Assembly: GCA_016839745.1 (NCBI GenBank)
Contig: JAEOTS010000024.1
Coordinates: 1 to 33,695, forward strand
DNA: 33,695 nt
Source of the DNA: Promethearchaeota archaeon
GTDB lineage: Archaea > Asgardarchaeota > Lokiarchaeia > Sigyniarchaeales > SOKP01
Direction of reading: 5' to 3'
Shown: one piece after another, positions 1 to 7,295 of the stretch
Layout: the number at the start of each line of letters is the position of its first letter
How positions within the stretch are numbered: position 1 is the stretch's first letter
Translations under genes and position numbers: made by a program
The notes under the pieces: model-generated
What the model saw: only the letters and a program-made list of their open reading frames with translations
The model's database searches: none
What the model was told of the DNA's origin: nothing

Positions 1-1406
1 ATGCCCCAAGGATATGTTACTTCTGGTCTGAAGATTCCGGAACCACCCATTTCTAACCACTCTCCTAATTTGTCATAATATACAGAAACTTCCATGCTTG
101 GTTCGGTATATGGGAAAAAACCAGGTCGTGTGATTATTTTTTCAAATCCCATTTTCTTGTAAAATTCTGATAACAAACCAATTAAATCACTCAAATTAAC
201 ATTTTCATCGATAACAATGCCTTCTATTTGAGTAAACTCCGCTAAATGAGATTTATCTAATTTCTCATTTCTAAATACTCTATCAATACAAAACACTTTT
301 ACAGGAGTTTTATCTTTATTTCTATAAAATTGAGCTAGGCGTCTCATAGTTGTGGAAGTTGTATGAGTTCTTAATACTGTTTGTTTAGCAATACTTTCGT
401 CCCACTGATATCTCCAGCCAAGTGAGTTAGAATCTCCCCCGTTTTCATGAGTAGCCTTAACAGCTAATACCCTATCTTTTTCTGGCAACTTCGCAAATTT
501 GGGATTATTTAGATAGAATGTATCTTGTAATTCACGAGCGGGATGATCCTGTGGTTGGAACAGCGCGTCAAAGTTAAAAAAAGCACTTTCTACGATAGGA
601 CCTCTTATTTCCGTAAATCCCATTGATATAAAAACTTCTCTAATTTCGTTAATGAGACTGATTAAAGGGTGTATTTTCCCTGCTTTTAAAGAGGGACCTG
701 GTTTGGTTACATCAAATGGTTTTATATCATAATTCTTCCAAGTACCTGAGCTAAGCATTTCAGATGTTATTTTACTAATATGTTTTAATTCCGAAACTTC
801 AGACAGTTTAATCGATTTTCCCTTATTTGTGAGAAAAACATAGCGTTGTGTTTTTTTTTCTTTTGCAAATAATTTCCTTCTATTCAAAAGGTCAAATTGT
901 ATTAATTCATTTTTTGATAATTTTGAATAATCGCGGGTGGGAAGTGTTTTAAATGTCTTCATGAATTTTTCTACATCTGATTCTAGGAATTCTTCAGCAA
1001 CTAGAAAAATCTTATTATCTCCCGTAGCTTTACTTTGAGCAATCCAACCATTTTTTCTCATATTTGAAAGCCCGATATAAAAAATTTGCTCATCTATCTT
1101 AGACTTAACAAGCAATTCTTCCATACTAATCTCTTTAACATCCGATTCCCTCATAATTTTTAGTAATTGATTTTCCGGTAATCCATTTTCTAAATAATTT
1201 CGTCCTTCATCGTTTAATGAAATTTGATTGATTTCTTCTTCCCTGAAACCCCCTAAGTCATGATCAATGAGATCATTAATAGCTGCCATGAGGACAATAT
1301 AATCTATATTCAATTCTTTTGCTAATGTTGATGCTACTTGTTCAGTTTTTTTTTTCTTAAGTACTTTGAGAATTTCGATTACTTGTTTTTTTAATTTGAT
1401 CGTCAT
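1..1406 (-). CDS. pheS: Phenylalanyl-tRNA synthetase alpha subunit, C-terminus beyond left edge
   Basis: Catalytic subunit of the PheS2PheT2 synthetase that charges tRNA-Phe in the cytoplasm. An open frame begins at ATG 1406-1404 and runs without a stop through position 1; about 468 codons are visible. The N-terminal ~200 residues look like the winged-helix tRNA-binding region of archaeal and eukaryotic PheS. Then follow the class II core, with HPARELQDTF, motif 2 (FRNEKLDKSHLAEF and TQIEG) and, at the very edge, motif 3-like GGSGIFRPEVTYPWG. Archaeal PheS is about 500 residues, so only the last few dozen codons should be missing. pheT is not in the window. The gene follows the CoA adenylyltransferase on the same strand after a 361-base gap that holds a promoter candidate, so it probably has its own transcript. 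Identification is firm. Confidence 0.95.
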   Translation of the reverse strand, partial: MTIKLKKQVIEILKVLKKKKTEQVASTLAKELNIDYIVLMAAINDLIDHDLGGFREEEINQISLNDEGRNYLENGLPENQLLKIMRESDVKEISMEELLVKSKIDEQIFYIGLSNMRKNGWIAQSKATGDNKIFLVAEEFLESDVEKFMKTFKTLPTRDYSKLSKNELIQFDLLNRRKLFAKEKKTQRYVFLTNKGKSIKLSEVSELKHISKITSEMLSSGTWKNYDIKPFDVTKPGPSLKAGKIHPLISLINEIREVFISMGFTEIRGPIVESAFFNFDALFQPQDHPARELQDTFYLNNPKFAKLPEKDRVLAVKATHENGGDSNSLGWRYQWDESIAKQTVLRTHTTSTTMRRLAQFYRNKDKTPVKVFCIDRVFRNEKLDKSHLAEFTQIEGIVIDENVNLSDLIGLLSEFYKKMGFEKIITRPGFFPYTEPSMEVSVYYDKLGEWLEMGGSGIFRPEVTYPWG

Positions 1407-1767
1407 ATCTAAAAATCAAAATTAATTTACTTTTCGTTATATTTTTTCTAAATCTCTAACCTTTTTAAATCTTTCGTGGAGTATATCGTTTTAACTTGCT
1501 CTTTCATGAATTAGAACAATATTTAGCAATTAAACAAACCATTTAATTGTTTAAAAAAGAATAATTGAACGAAATAACCGCAGCCAAGGGAAAAAATCTA
1601 AGATTATTTTATTAATCCCTTGGCAGAATAAAGAATCTGAAGATAAATGATACTTGATAGAAATTATCTGTAACAGATAAGAAATCTCTGTAAACCTTCA
1701 AAATTTACTCTTCTCAAGTAATCATTAATTAATATAGTATAATAGTAATATTCACTAAAAAATTTTC
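1407..1767 (-). other. 361-base intergenic stretch with three inverted repeats
   Basis: This is the only gap longer than 300 bases and I see no convincing protein gene in it. It holds three perfect inverted repeats. TTATCTG and CAGATAA (1664-1670 and 1674-1680) have a 3-base loop. GCCAAGGGA and TCCCTTGGC (1583-1591 and 1616-1624) have a 24-base loop and are the only G/C-rich arms here. CAATTAAA and TTTAATTG (1527-1534 and 1542-1549) have a 7-base loop. On the minus strand the central hairpin is followed about 20 bases later by a T6 run (1552-1558). The block could be a small RNA, a processed 3' end of the upstream transcript, or a regulatory leader of pheS. It does not look like a tRNA, and I found no good C/D box pair. 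Confidence 0.35.
1461..1476 (-). promoter_or_regulatory. Candidate BRE/TATA promoter of pheS
   Basis: On the minus strand this reads CGAAAGATTTAAAAAG, a purine-rich BRE-like stretch followed by a TATA-like TTTAAAAA. It lies about 60 bases before the pheS start codon, which would give a leader of roughly 35 bases. Such A/T-rich matches are common in this DNA, so the call is tentative. Confidence 0.3.
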
Positions 1768-2214
1768 CTACTCTAATTTTTCGCGAATAGCCGTGGAACT
1801 AATTTTCTTGTTATTTTTGTCCTTTAAAAGAGGGACTACAATTAAAACAATCGGATTCAGTCCCTTCTCTTCTCTAAGTTCGTTCAATTTAACGGCATTA
1901 GAATATGTTTCTTGACTTAAAATTAATCCCTCGTAATCAGGATCTTGAGAATATGTAGCCATGTCGTCCCAATTTTTGATTTCAACTATGTTGACTCTAT
2001 TTAAGTCAGTAAAAGAATTGATAAAACTTCTTAAATTTGCCTCTCTTGTATTATAATCTTCTAACTTTGAAGAAGCTTTTTTATTTTTCAGCAATTCTTG
2101 GGATGTTAACCCGATCTCAATAAAATGCGATATGTTTAAAGCTGTCCTTAATAAAAACTTATGCCCATCATGGAGATGATCAAATGTTCCGCCCATTCCG
2201 ATTTTATTTAAAAT
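1768..2214 (-). CDS. Phosphopantetheine adenylyltransferase, archaeal/eukaryotic type
   Basis: Transfers AMP from ATP to 4'-phosphopantetheine to make dephospho-CoA, the penultimate CoA step. The nucleotidyltransferase signature GGTFDHLHDGHK is at the N-terminus, with the HxGH-like DGHK, and SSTAIREKLE at the C-terminus matches the ISSTxIR motif of the family. The length of about 148 residues fits the stand-alone archaeal enzyme. The first ATG (2196) would begin at the Met directly before GGTFD and remove the first beta strand. In-frame sequence continues upstream to a TAG at 2232-2230 with no ATG, GTG or TTG. An ATT at 2214-2212 lies 8 bases after an AGGTG and restores the usual five or six residues before GGTFD, so I place the start there. 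If only conventional starts are allowed, the gene is 1768-2196. It follows the zinc-ribbon membrane protein gene on the same strand. Confidence 0.85.
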   Translation of the reverse strand: MLNKIGMGGTFDHLHDGHKFLLRTALNISHFIEIGLTSQELLKNKKASSKLEDYNTREANLRSFINSFTDLNRVNIVEIKNWDDMATYSQDPDYEGLILSQETYSNAVKLNELREEKGLNPIVLIVVPLLKDKNNKKISSTAIREKLE

Positions 2215-2222
2215 TAGGGAAG

Positions 2223-2227
2223 CACCT
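2223..2227 (-). promoter_or_regulatory. Ribosome binding site AGGTG supporting an AUU start
   Basis: AGGTG on the minus strand matches the anti-Shine-Dalgarno complement GGAGGTGATC. It lies 8 bases before the ATT at 2214-2212 but 26 bases before the first ATG of the adenylyltransferase frame. Other genes here have 6 to 10 bases between the GTG of the site and the start codon. Confidence 0.45.
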
Positions 2228-2241
2228 AACTATTACGAAAT

Positions 2242-2679
2242 TTAAATCTCAATAGTCTGCTTTAATTTTTCTTTGTCTTTTTCTAATTTTTTTTCCTTAT
2301 CTTTAGATTTCTTTAATTTAACACTATAAATCTGGTTTATTTCCATAGATTCATTGCACTTGTCGCAAACTCCGGCTGATTTAAATACAAAATCTCCGCT
2401 TTCGTAATTTCTTACTTTAATAGCTCCACAAACTTTGCACTTTAATATTGTTAAAGTCTGTCTAATTGGATCACTTGGACTTTTTTTCATTTGAATTACT
2501 GTAGTCCCTAAACAAATAAAAGTAAAACCTATAACTAGGTTAAGCGTTTGATCTGGTCCCCCTATGTACATAAACAGAACTCCGATAACTATAAATCCAA
2601 AAAATACAAGGTTTTTCAGAATTTTTTTCAGAGAGCGCTTCTTTTTTAAAATTTCCTCATCGTCTTCTTCGTCGATCAT
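2242..2679 (-). CDS. Small two-helix membrane protein with C-terminal zinc ribbon
   Basis: I do not recognise a named family. The 145-residue product has an acidic and lysine-rich N-terminus, two hydrophobic helices at about residues 24-42 and 47-64, then a treble-clef or zinc-ribbon-like pair of knuckles, KCKVCG and GVCDKCNE (CxxC, about 24 residues, CxxC), and a highly charged Lys/Glu tail likely to be helical. The positive residues after the second helix suggest that both termini are cytoplasmic. ATG at 2679 is preceded by AAGGAT. It sits directly upstream of the CoA adenylyltransferase on the same strand, 27 bases before the proposed AUU, and may be cotranscribed with it. Function is unknown; a metal-bound cytoplasmic module tethered to the membrane is all that can be read. 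Confidence 0.7.
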   Translation of the reverse strand: MIDEEDDEEILKKKRSLKKILKNLVFFGFIVIGVLFMYIGGPDQTLNLVIGFTFICLGTTVIQMKKSPSDPIRQTLTILKCKVCGAIKVRNYESGDFVFKSAGVCDKCNESMEINQIYSVKLKKSKDKEKKLEKDKEKLKQTIEI

Positions 2680-2828
2680 GAATATCCTTAAGTTTTCTTA
2701 TTGATATCTTGTAAACTATACTCTATAATAGAAAAGAATATAAGATTAAATAAATTTTGTTATTATGAAAACTTAATAGATTTAATCTTTTAATTATATT
2801 TGTTATTTAAAACTAAGAAAGGGTATAA

Positions 2829-3983
2829 ATGATAATACAATTAATGCAATTAGGCCAAACGGAAACCGACCCTCTCGGTTTAATTTTTAATTTACTGTGG
2901 TTTGCTTTAATCTTTGTTTCCATGTTCTATGGAACTAAACTTCAAGCGTGGAGGTCAGCAAAAGAGATCGAATCCGGATTAGAAAAACTTAAAAAATGGA
3001 ATGACGAGTGTAAACAGATTTTAGTCTCCAATTTCAAAAAATACGCTGAAAAAAATGAAACTGAGAAAGACTTAATGCTAAAAATAGAGAATTTCTTAAC
3101 TTTTATTGCGATAACTCCTGTTGATCTTGATCCTTATGGTATAATTCCAAAACTCGATCATATCATTGATGTAAGAGACGATAGATTTAAAGAAGAAATA
3201 ATGATTTTAGCCCCGAACGCCGACCCTGAGGCTCATGAAACACAGAATTTAGAAAATATTGTTGAAGCTGCTATGGCTGTAGATTATGTTTATAGACTTG
3301 TAAAGCATTTCCTAATTCTAGGTAAGAAATCGAAATCCTACATTATTCTGATGCAAATTTCTATGCAAATGACTATGATTCTTGCTATGGGTAAATCTTA
3401 TTATCACGCTACAAAAGCTTTTGCAGAAGGAAGCCCAATCGGAGATGCACTTGGACCGTTAGTTGCGGGTAGTTTTGTGAGGGATGTTACCAATTCTGAT
3501 GATATAGAAGCTAAAAAAATCGCAAAAGATACAATAGTTCAAGAAGTAGCGTTCGAAGATAGAACTGTTTATGTAATTCGAGCACAGGGACCTGGAGGAA
3601 CGGTAGGAAAACCAGGAACAGCAATAAAAAAATTAGTTGAGGAACATGGAGAGGCTATCTCCCGGATTATCATGATCGATGCAGGTTTAAAATTTTCAGG
3701 GGACAAAACAGGTTCTATAGCTATCGGAGTTGGTGCGGCAATTGGAGGGATTGGTGTAGAGAAAACTAAAATTGAGGATTCTACAACTGAGAAAAAAATT
3801 CCAGTTGATGCTATTATTTGTAGACAATCTTTAGAGAACGCAATCACAACCATGTCGCGCCCAATTACCAAAAGTGTGCATTCTATCATTGAAAAAATAA
3901 AGATGGGGATTAGGAAGCGAACTGAGAAGGGAGCAAAAGTTATTGTTGCCGGAATAGGTAATACGATTGGTATTGGAGTATAA
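2829..3983 (+). CDS. DUF1512 family archaeal membrane-anchored protein
   Basis: This 384-residue product has the layout of the archaeal DUF1512 family, whose function is not known to me. One transmembrane helix lies near the N-terminus (about 16-36), followed by a charged helix starting YGTKLQAWRSAKEI. A helical region (about 150-200) contains the Met-rich ISMQMTMILAMGKSY. The C-terminal half is Gly-rich and alternates strands, with GPGGTVGKPG and IGVGAAIGGIGVEKTK; the protein ends in a hydrophobic IVAGIGNTIGIGV. The large domain is probably cytoplasmic. ATG at 2829 follows AAAGGGTATAA, an acceptable ribosome binding site. A divergent 149-base gap separates it from the zinc-ribbon gene on the minus strand. 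The long open frame on the opposite strand inside its 3' end is a shadow. Confidence 0.8.
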   Translation: MIIQLMQLGQTETDPLGLIFNLLWFALIFVSMFYGTKLQAWRSAKEIESGLEKLKKWNDECKQILVSNFKKYAEKNETEKDLMLKIENFLTFIAITPVDLDPYGIIPKLDHIIDVRDDRFKEEIMILAPNADPEAHETQNLENIVEAAMAVDYVYRLVKHFLILGKKSKSYIILMQISMQMTMILAMGKSYYHATKAFAEGSPIGDALGPLVAGSFVRDVTNSDDIEAKKIAKDTIVQEVAFEDRTVYVIRAQGPGGTVGKPGTAIKKLVEEHGEAISRIIMIDAGLKFSGDKTGSIAIGVGAAIGGIGVEKTKIEDSTTEKKIPVDAIICRQSLENAITTMSRPITKSVHSIIEKIKMGIRKRTEKGAKVIVAGIGNTIGIGV

Positions 3984-4026
3984 CTGTTTTTCATCTACTT
4001 TTTTTCATATTTCATTCATCAAATTA

Positions 4027-4034
4027 TTTATAAT
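4027..4034 (+). promoter_or_regulatory. Candidate TATA box of the SCP2-like gene
   Basis: TTTATAAT preceded by the A-rich CAAATTA, about 85 bases before the preferred start codon. This would give a leader of roughly 60 bases. Weak evidence in A+T-rich DNA. Confidence 0.25.
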
Positions 4035-4108
4035 CCTTTATTTATTACACTTACTTATCATAATTATAGTAATTATGTAATTTCGAAACAAATAATAATA
4101 ACATAAAA

Positions 4109-4114
4109 GTGATC
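4109..4114 (+). promoter_or_regulatory. Ribosome binding site GTGATC deciding the SCP2-like start
   Basis: GTGATC is an exact match to part of the archaeal Shine-Dalgarno complement GGAGGTGATC and sits 3 bases before ATG 4118. The GTG within it could be misread as the start codon. radA has the same arrangement (GTGATT at 30209-30214, 4 bases before TTG). Confidence 0.55.
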
Positions 4115-4117
4115 AAT

Positions 4118-4576
4118 ATGCCAAAATTTGGAAGTGACGATTGGGCTAAAGCGTACATGAAAGCTATAAATGACAATCCTAACTATAAACAAGCAGCTTC
4201 ATGGTGGGAAGGCGATTTTGTTTTCGTTATTGAGCCCAGTGGGGCTTTAGATAAGAAAATAAACATGTTTGTTGGTTTATTAAAAGGAGATTGTACAGGG
4301 GCAAAAACATTAGCTGATGATGAAGAATTCGAAATCCTACCTCCTAATTCACCACCCCGACCGTTAAAAGAGGGAGAAAAGGTCGGAGCTGAATTTATAT
4401 TTTCTGGTCCTTATGATAACTGGGTGAAAGTATTGGGAAAAGAGCTTGATCCTATTCAAGGTTTAATGGCGGGAAAATTTAAATTAGTTGGAAACATGGC
4501 TAAGGTAATGAGAGCCACGAAGGCAGCTCAAGAATTAGTTAACTCTACTACTATGGTAGAAACAGAATACTATTAA
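4118..4576 (+). CDS. SCP2 sterol-carrier-type lipid-binding domain protein
   Basis: A 152-residue single-domain protein of the SCP2 fold, which binds a lipid or other hydrophobic ligand in a tunnel. Strand-rich sequence (FVFVIEPSG, KKINMFVGLLKGDC) leads into a long acidic and proline-rich loop (EEFEILPPNSPPRPLKEG). Then come the characteristic SCP2 features: AEFIFSGPYDNWVKVLGKELDPIQGLMAGKF (ligand-site helix followed by the amphipathic MAGKFKLVG turn) and a C-terminal helix, MAKVMRATKAAQELV. Archaeal homologues are usually annotated only as SCP2 sterol-binding domain protein, and the ligand is unknown. I chose ATG 4118 rather than GTG 4109 because that GTG belongs to a GTGATC ribosome binding site. 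The gene stands alone, followed by a long T-rich tract. Confidence 0.85.
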   Translation: MPKFGSDDWAKAYMKAINDNPNYKQAASWWEGDFVFVIEPSGALDKKINMFVGLLKGDCTGAKTLADDEEFEILPPNSPPRPLKEGEKVGAEFIFSGPYDNWVKVLGKELDPIQGLMAGKFKLVGNMAKVMRATKAAQELVNSTTMVETEYY

Positions 4577-4622
4577 TCCTTTTTTTATTTTTTATTCTTT
4601 TTTAGATAAATTATTTTTTTTA
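4577..4622 (+). terminator. T-rich archaeal terminator after the SCP2-like gene
   Basis: Runs of 7, 6, 6 and 8 T lie within 46 bases directly after the stop codon, with no strong hairpin. Oligo-T without a stem is the usual archaeal termination signal. Confidence 0.6.
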
Positions 4623-4735
4623 TATGCTCCATCTAGGATTTAAAATCTGCAACAAACAATCCATAAATATTGGACTATAGTTAATTTTAATAGTTCGTTT
4701 TGTCTGTTTAATAAATATCTAATCTATTAAAAAAA

Positions 4736-5740
4736 GTGATGAATATAGGTTTGTCAAGAAAAGAATATTTTGTAAAAGACTTAGTCATCGACGATGAATA
4801 CGGTGTGATAGAATCTACTGCAACTATTCAAGATGCAGCTAAAAAAATGAAAGAATTAGGTGTACCTGATTTAGTTGTGATTGAGGGTGAAAAAGTTCTC
4901 GGAGTTATTGCTGATATTGATATTGTTCAAAATGTCGTAGCGGAAGGAAGAGATTCCAAAATAGAAAAAGTGATTTCTACTATGTATAAAATTGAACCCG
5001 TATCGCTTGAAAGCCCGGTCACAGAAGCATTCACACGAATGCGTGATTTACAGGTGAATGTAGTTCCAGTGGTTGAAGATGGAAAACTTCAAGGAGTAAG
5101 TACTATACACGATTGCTGGAGTTATATCCCTGACGAAGATATTGATGAAATCGGCTTAATACCTGTCTCAAACACTAGAAATGTGGAATTTTGGTTTGCT
5201 AGCGTCTGTTCTATACTTGCATTTGTTCTAGGCGTAATTCTCCCCCTTGTTGGAATATACGGTTTTTTTTCAGGAAATCAAGTTGATCTACTAAGCTTGT
5301 TCGGAACTGCTGAGATAAGAGGAGGAAGTGTACTATTTAGTTTCTTCGAGGCGAGAGGTAATGATTTTTTTGTGTCATTCATGAATCTTATTGGCCTTAA
5401 TGGAGGTATTTGGCTAGTCATAGTAATTATTAGCTTGTTAATACTTGTTTTTGGAATACTTGGATTAGTTTCAATTATATTTACTAGTTATTCTGATATT
5501 CGAAACATTCAAACTGGATTTACCGTACGATTTATAATCCCTATTTTATTTGTTGTATTTTTGGTCATTCAATGGATACTTTTAGGCATCGCTTTCGCAA
5601 TAGCAGTACCATCTCCTCCTGTCACCATCGACGGCTTGGGCTTAACACTATCGATTATTTCTATGCTTCTAATATTAGCTGCTATTTATCGAGATTATTT
5701 TTTTAAACAAAAGGAAGTTTCCGGTGAGGTGCTGGGTTAA
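4736..5740 (+). CDS. Membrane protein with N-terminal CBS domain pair
   Basis: A 334-residue product with two CBS motifs (about residues 13-70 and 78-131: VIADIDIVQNV and VSTIHDCWSYI end the two units). Together they form a Bateman module that typically binds adenine nucleotides. The remainder has four predicted membrane helices (about 153-177, 223-249, 264-291, 301-318), with a poorly conserved external loop between the first two and a short basic tail. The CBS pair should lie in the cytoplasm and may sense energy charge. The start is uncertain: the frame begins GTG ATG AAT ATA GGT TTG, and GTGAT is also this genome's ribosome-binding pattern, so GTG 4736, ATG 4739, ATA 4745 or TTG 4751 are all possible. 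The next gene begins 3 bases after the stop, so the two are almost certainly an operon. I do not recognise a named family. Confidence 0.75.
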   Translation: MMNIGLSRKEYFVKDLVIDDEYGVIESTATIQDAAKKMKELGVPDLVVIEGEKVLGVIADIDIVQNVVAEGRDSKIEKVISTMYKIEPVSLESPVTEAFTRMRDLQVNVVPVVEDGKLQGVSTIHDCWSYIPDEDIDEIGLIPVSNTRNVEFWFASVCSILAFVLGVILPLVGIYGFFSGNQVDLLSLFGTAEIRGGSVLFSFFEARGNDFFVSFMNLIGLNGGIWLVIVIISLLILVFGILGLVSIIFTSYSDIRNIQTGFTVRFIIPILFVVFLVIQWILLGIAFAIAVPSPPVTIDGLGLTLSIISMLLILAAIYRDYFFKQKEVSGEVLG

Positions 5741-5742
5741 AA

Positions 5743-7197
5743 GTGCCACGTGGTGGTGGAGCTCGCGGTGGCGGGTTTCGAGGCGGTGGATTTGGTGGTG
5801 GAGGATTTCGAGGTGGTGGATTTCGTGGCGGTTCTGCGGGATTTCGTATGGGGGGATCTAGATCGGGTGGAGCTCCCTTTGGAAGAACTGGTGCTAGTAG
5901 AGTAACTTCAAGAGCACCAAGGGGCCCTTATCGTCATTCATATTATAGACCTCATAGAAGATACTATTGGTATGGTTACCGGCCTTGGTATTGGCGCTGG
6001 TGGTATAATCCGTGGTGGGCTGGACGATGGTATAGACCGTGGTATTATTCTCCAGTCTATGTTGGAGGAGGTATAACAATTGCTATAGTTTTAGGACTAA
6101 TCCTATTACCACTTGTCGGAGTTGCTTTTTGGTTTCCCTTTAGTAGTGCGAATACGGACGGCACTGTAAATTATCGTTCTACAGAAACCTTATATTTCAA
6201 CGAATACTGGTATGAATATGAAAACATCAAAGCAAATAATAAAATTTCCTATAAAGTTGATTCTTTATCAAGTTATATCAGTTTCGCGATCTGGGATCAA
6301 CCATTTGAGAATTTACCCACTACTACAAGACTTGGTAATGACACCGATCAACTTGTTCTTATAAGTGACTGGTATGAATATATACAATATTACTTAAAAC
6401 CCGGATCTTCAATTAATTATAATTTTAATGCATCTAGCCAAATTGATTTCTTCATTGCAAACGGACAGGCTCTTTACGATTGGAATCTGGGAGGTAGCCC
6501 CTCATTTTATGTAGATGAATCTAATGTGACACAAGCTAGCGGTGTATATAATGTTCTATCTGCAAGAGATTATTATCTCGTCTGGTATAATGATGGATTA
6601 TCCACAGTTACGGTAAACATTTCAATCAATTACTCCGCCATTGATGTAATTGACCTATCAGCAGCAGATTTTTATGTTGAAGGAGTTGATACTGTTGTTC
6701 AAGATACTTTTACAGTCCCAAACGATGGGAATTGGTATTTTTTTGTTTACTTTGATCCAATGCTTTCTCCCGAAGAAAGTACAACAATTACTTTTGATGT
6801 GACGTACGATACTGGAATTACCTCAGTTGATAGGTGGATTGATTTTCAGCCTATCTTGATAACTATAATAGTTGTAGTAGGTATCATAATCGTTGCTGCA
6901 CTTTTAGCCAGAAGAGGTCAAAAGAAGTTAAAACCAAAACCGTCATCTAAAACAGTTCCTTCCAAAACTCCTGAAAAAAAGCCAAAGAAAACAACTTCTA
7001 CTTGTATAAGATGCAACTCTTCAATTCGAGCGGATGCCAATTTTTGTCCAAATTGTGGAGGCAAAGTTGAGGGTAGAATTACGGGAACCCCAGCATTGGT
7101 TACTCCTGCTAAAGCAAAATCGTGTTCTTTCTGTGGTAGTAAACTCTTAATTGACGATAAATTCTGTAAATGGTGTGGAACAAAGGTAGCGTCGTAA
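5743..7197 (+). CDS. RGG-rich N-terminus, two-helix membrane protein with double zinc ribbon
   Basis: I know no named family with this 484-residue architecture. In order it has an Arg-Gly-Gly/Phe-Gly-Gly-rich segment (1-43), a basic segment, a stretch extremely rich in Tyr, Trp and Arg (62-107), a membrane helix (108-131), an external Asn/Asp/Tyr-rich beta domain (135-366), a second membrane helix (371-389), a Lys/Pro-rich linker, and two zinc ribbons (CIRCN..FCPNCGG at 421-440 and CSFCG..FCKWCG). Positive-inside charge puts both the RGG region and the zinc ribbons in the cytoplasm. RGG tracts in other proteins bind nucleic acid or promote condensation; that role here is inference. The GTG start at 5743 follows GAGGTG about 11 bases upstream and lies 3 bases after the CBS gene, indicating translational coupling. 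Confidence 0.75.
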   Translation: MPRGGGARGGGFRGGGFGGGGFRGGGFRGGSAGFRMGGSRSGGAPFGRTGASRVTSRAPRGPYRHSYYRPHRRYYWYGYRPWYWRWWYNPWWAGRWYRPWYYSPVYVGGGITIAIVLGLILLPLVGVAFWFPFSSANTDGTVNYRSTETLYFNEYWYEYENIKANNKISYKVDSLSSYISFAIWDQPFENLPTTTRLGNDTDQLVLISDWYEYIQYYLKPGSSINYNFNASSQIDFFIANGQALYDWNLGGSPSFYVDESNVTQASGVYNVLSARDYYLVWYNDGLSTVTVNISINYSAIDVIDLSAADFYVEGVDTVVQDTFTVPNDGNWYFFVYFDPMLSPEESTTITFDVTYDTGITSVDRWIDFQPILITIIVVVGIIIVAALLARRGQKKLKPKPSSKTVPSKTPEKKPKKTTSTCIRCNSSIRADANFCPNCGGKVEGRITGTPALVTPAKAKSCSFCGSKLLIDDKFCKWCGTKVAS

Positions 7198-7200
7198 TAC

Positions 7201-7262
7201 ATTAATTCTTCAAAAAATCAAAACCATAATTCTTAAATTTATACATTTTTTTTTTTACTTTA
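7201..7262 (+). terminator. T-rich terminator after the zinc-ribbon membrane gene
   Basis: After the stop at 7197 the sequence is T-rich and includes an 11-12 base T run near 7247-7257, just before the next gene's leader. The pattern fits hairpin-free archaeal termination. Confidence 0.45.
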
Positions 7263-7295
7263 GTACAGCAAATTTCTTGAACTTCTAATATAAAA

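Noticed and set aside
1583..1624. Inverted repeat considered as a tRNA or C/D box RNA
   Set aside because: There is no cloverleaf, T-loop GTTC-A pattern or CCA region, and no matching C (RUGAUGA) and D (CUGA) box pair at suitable spacing.
3569..3994. 141-codon open frame on the minus strand inside the DUF1512 gene
   Set aside because: It lies antisense to strongly family-like coding sequence, is composed of hydrophobic and Pro-rich residues typical of antisense Gly-rich coding DNA, and has no recognisable motif.
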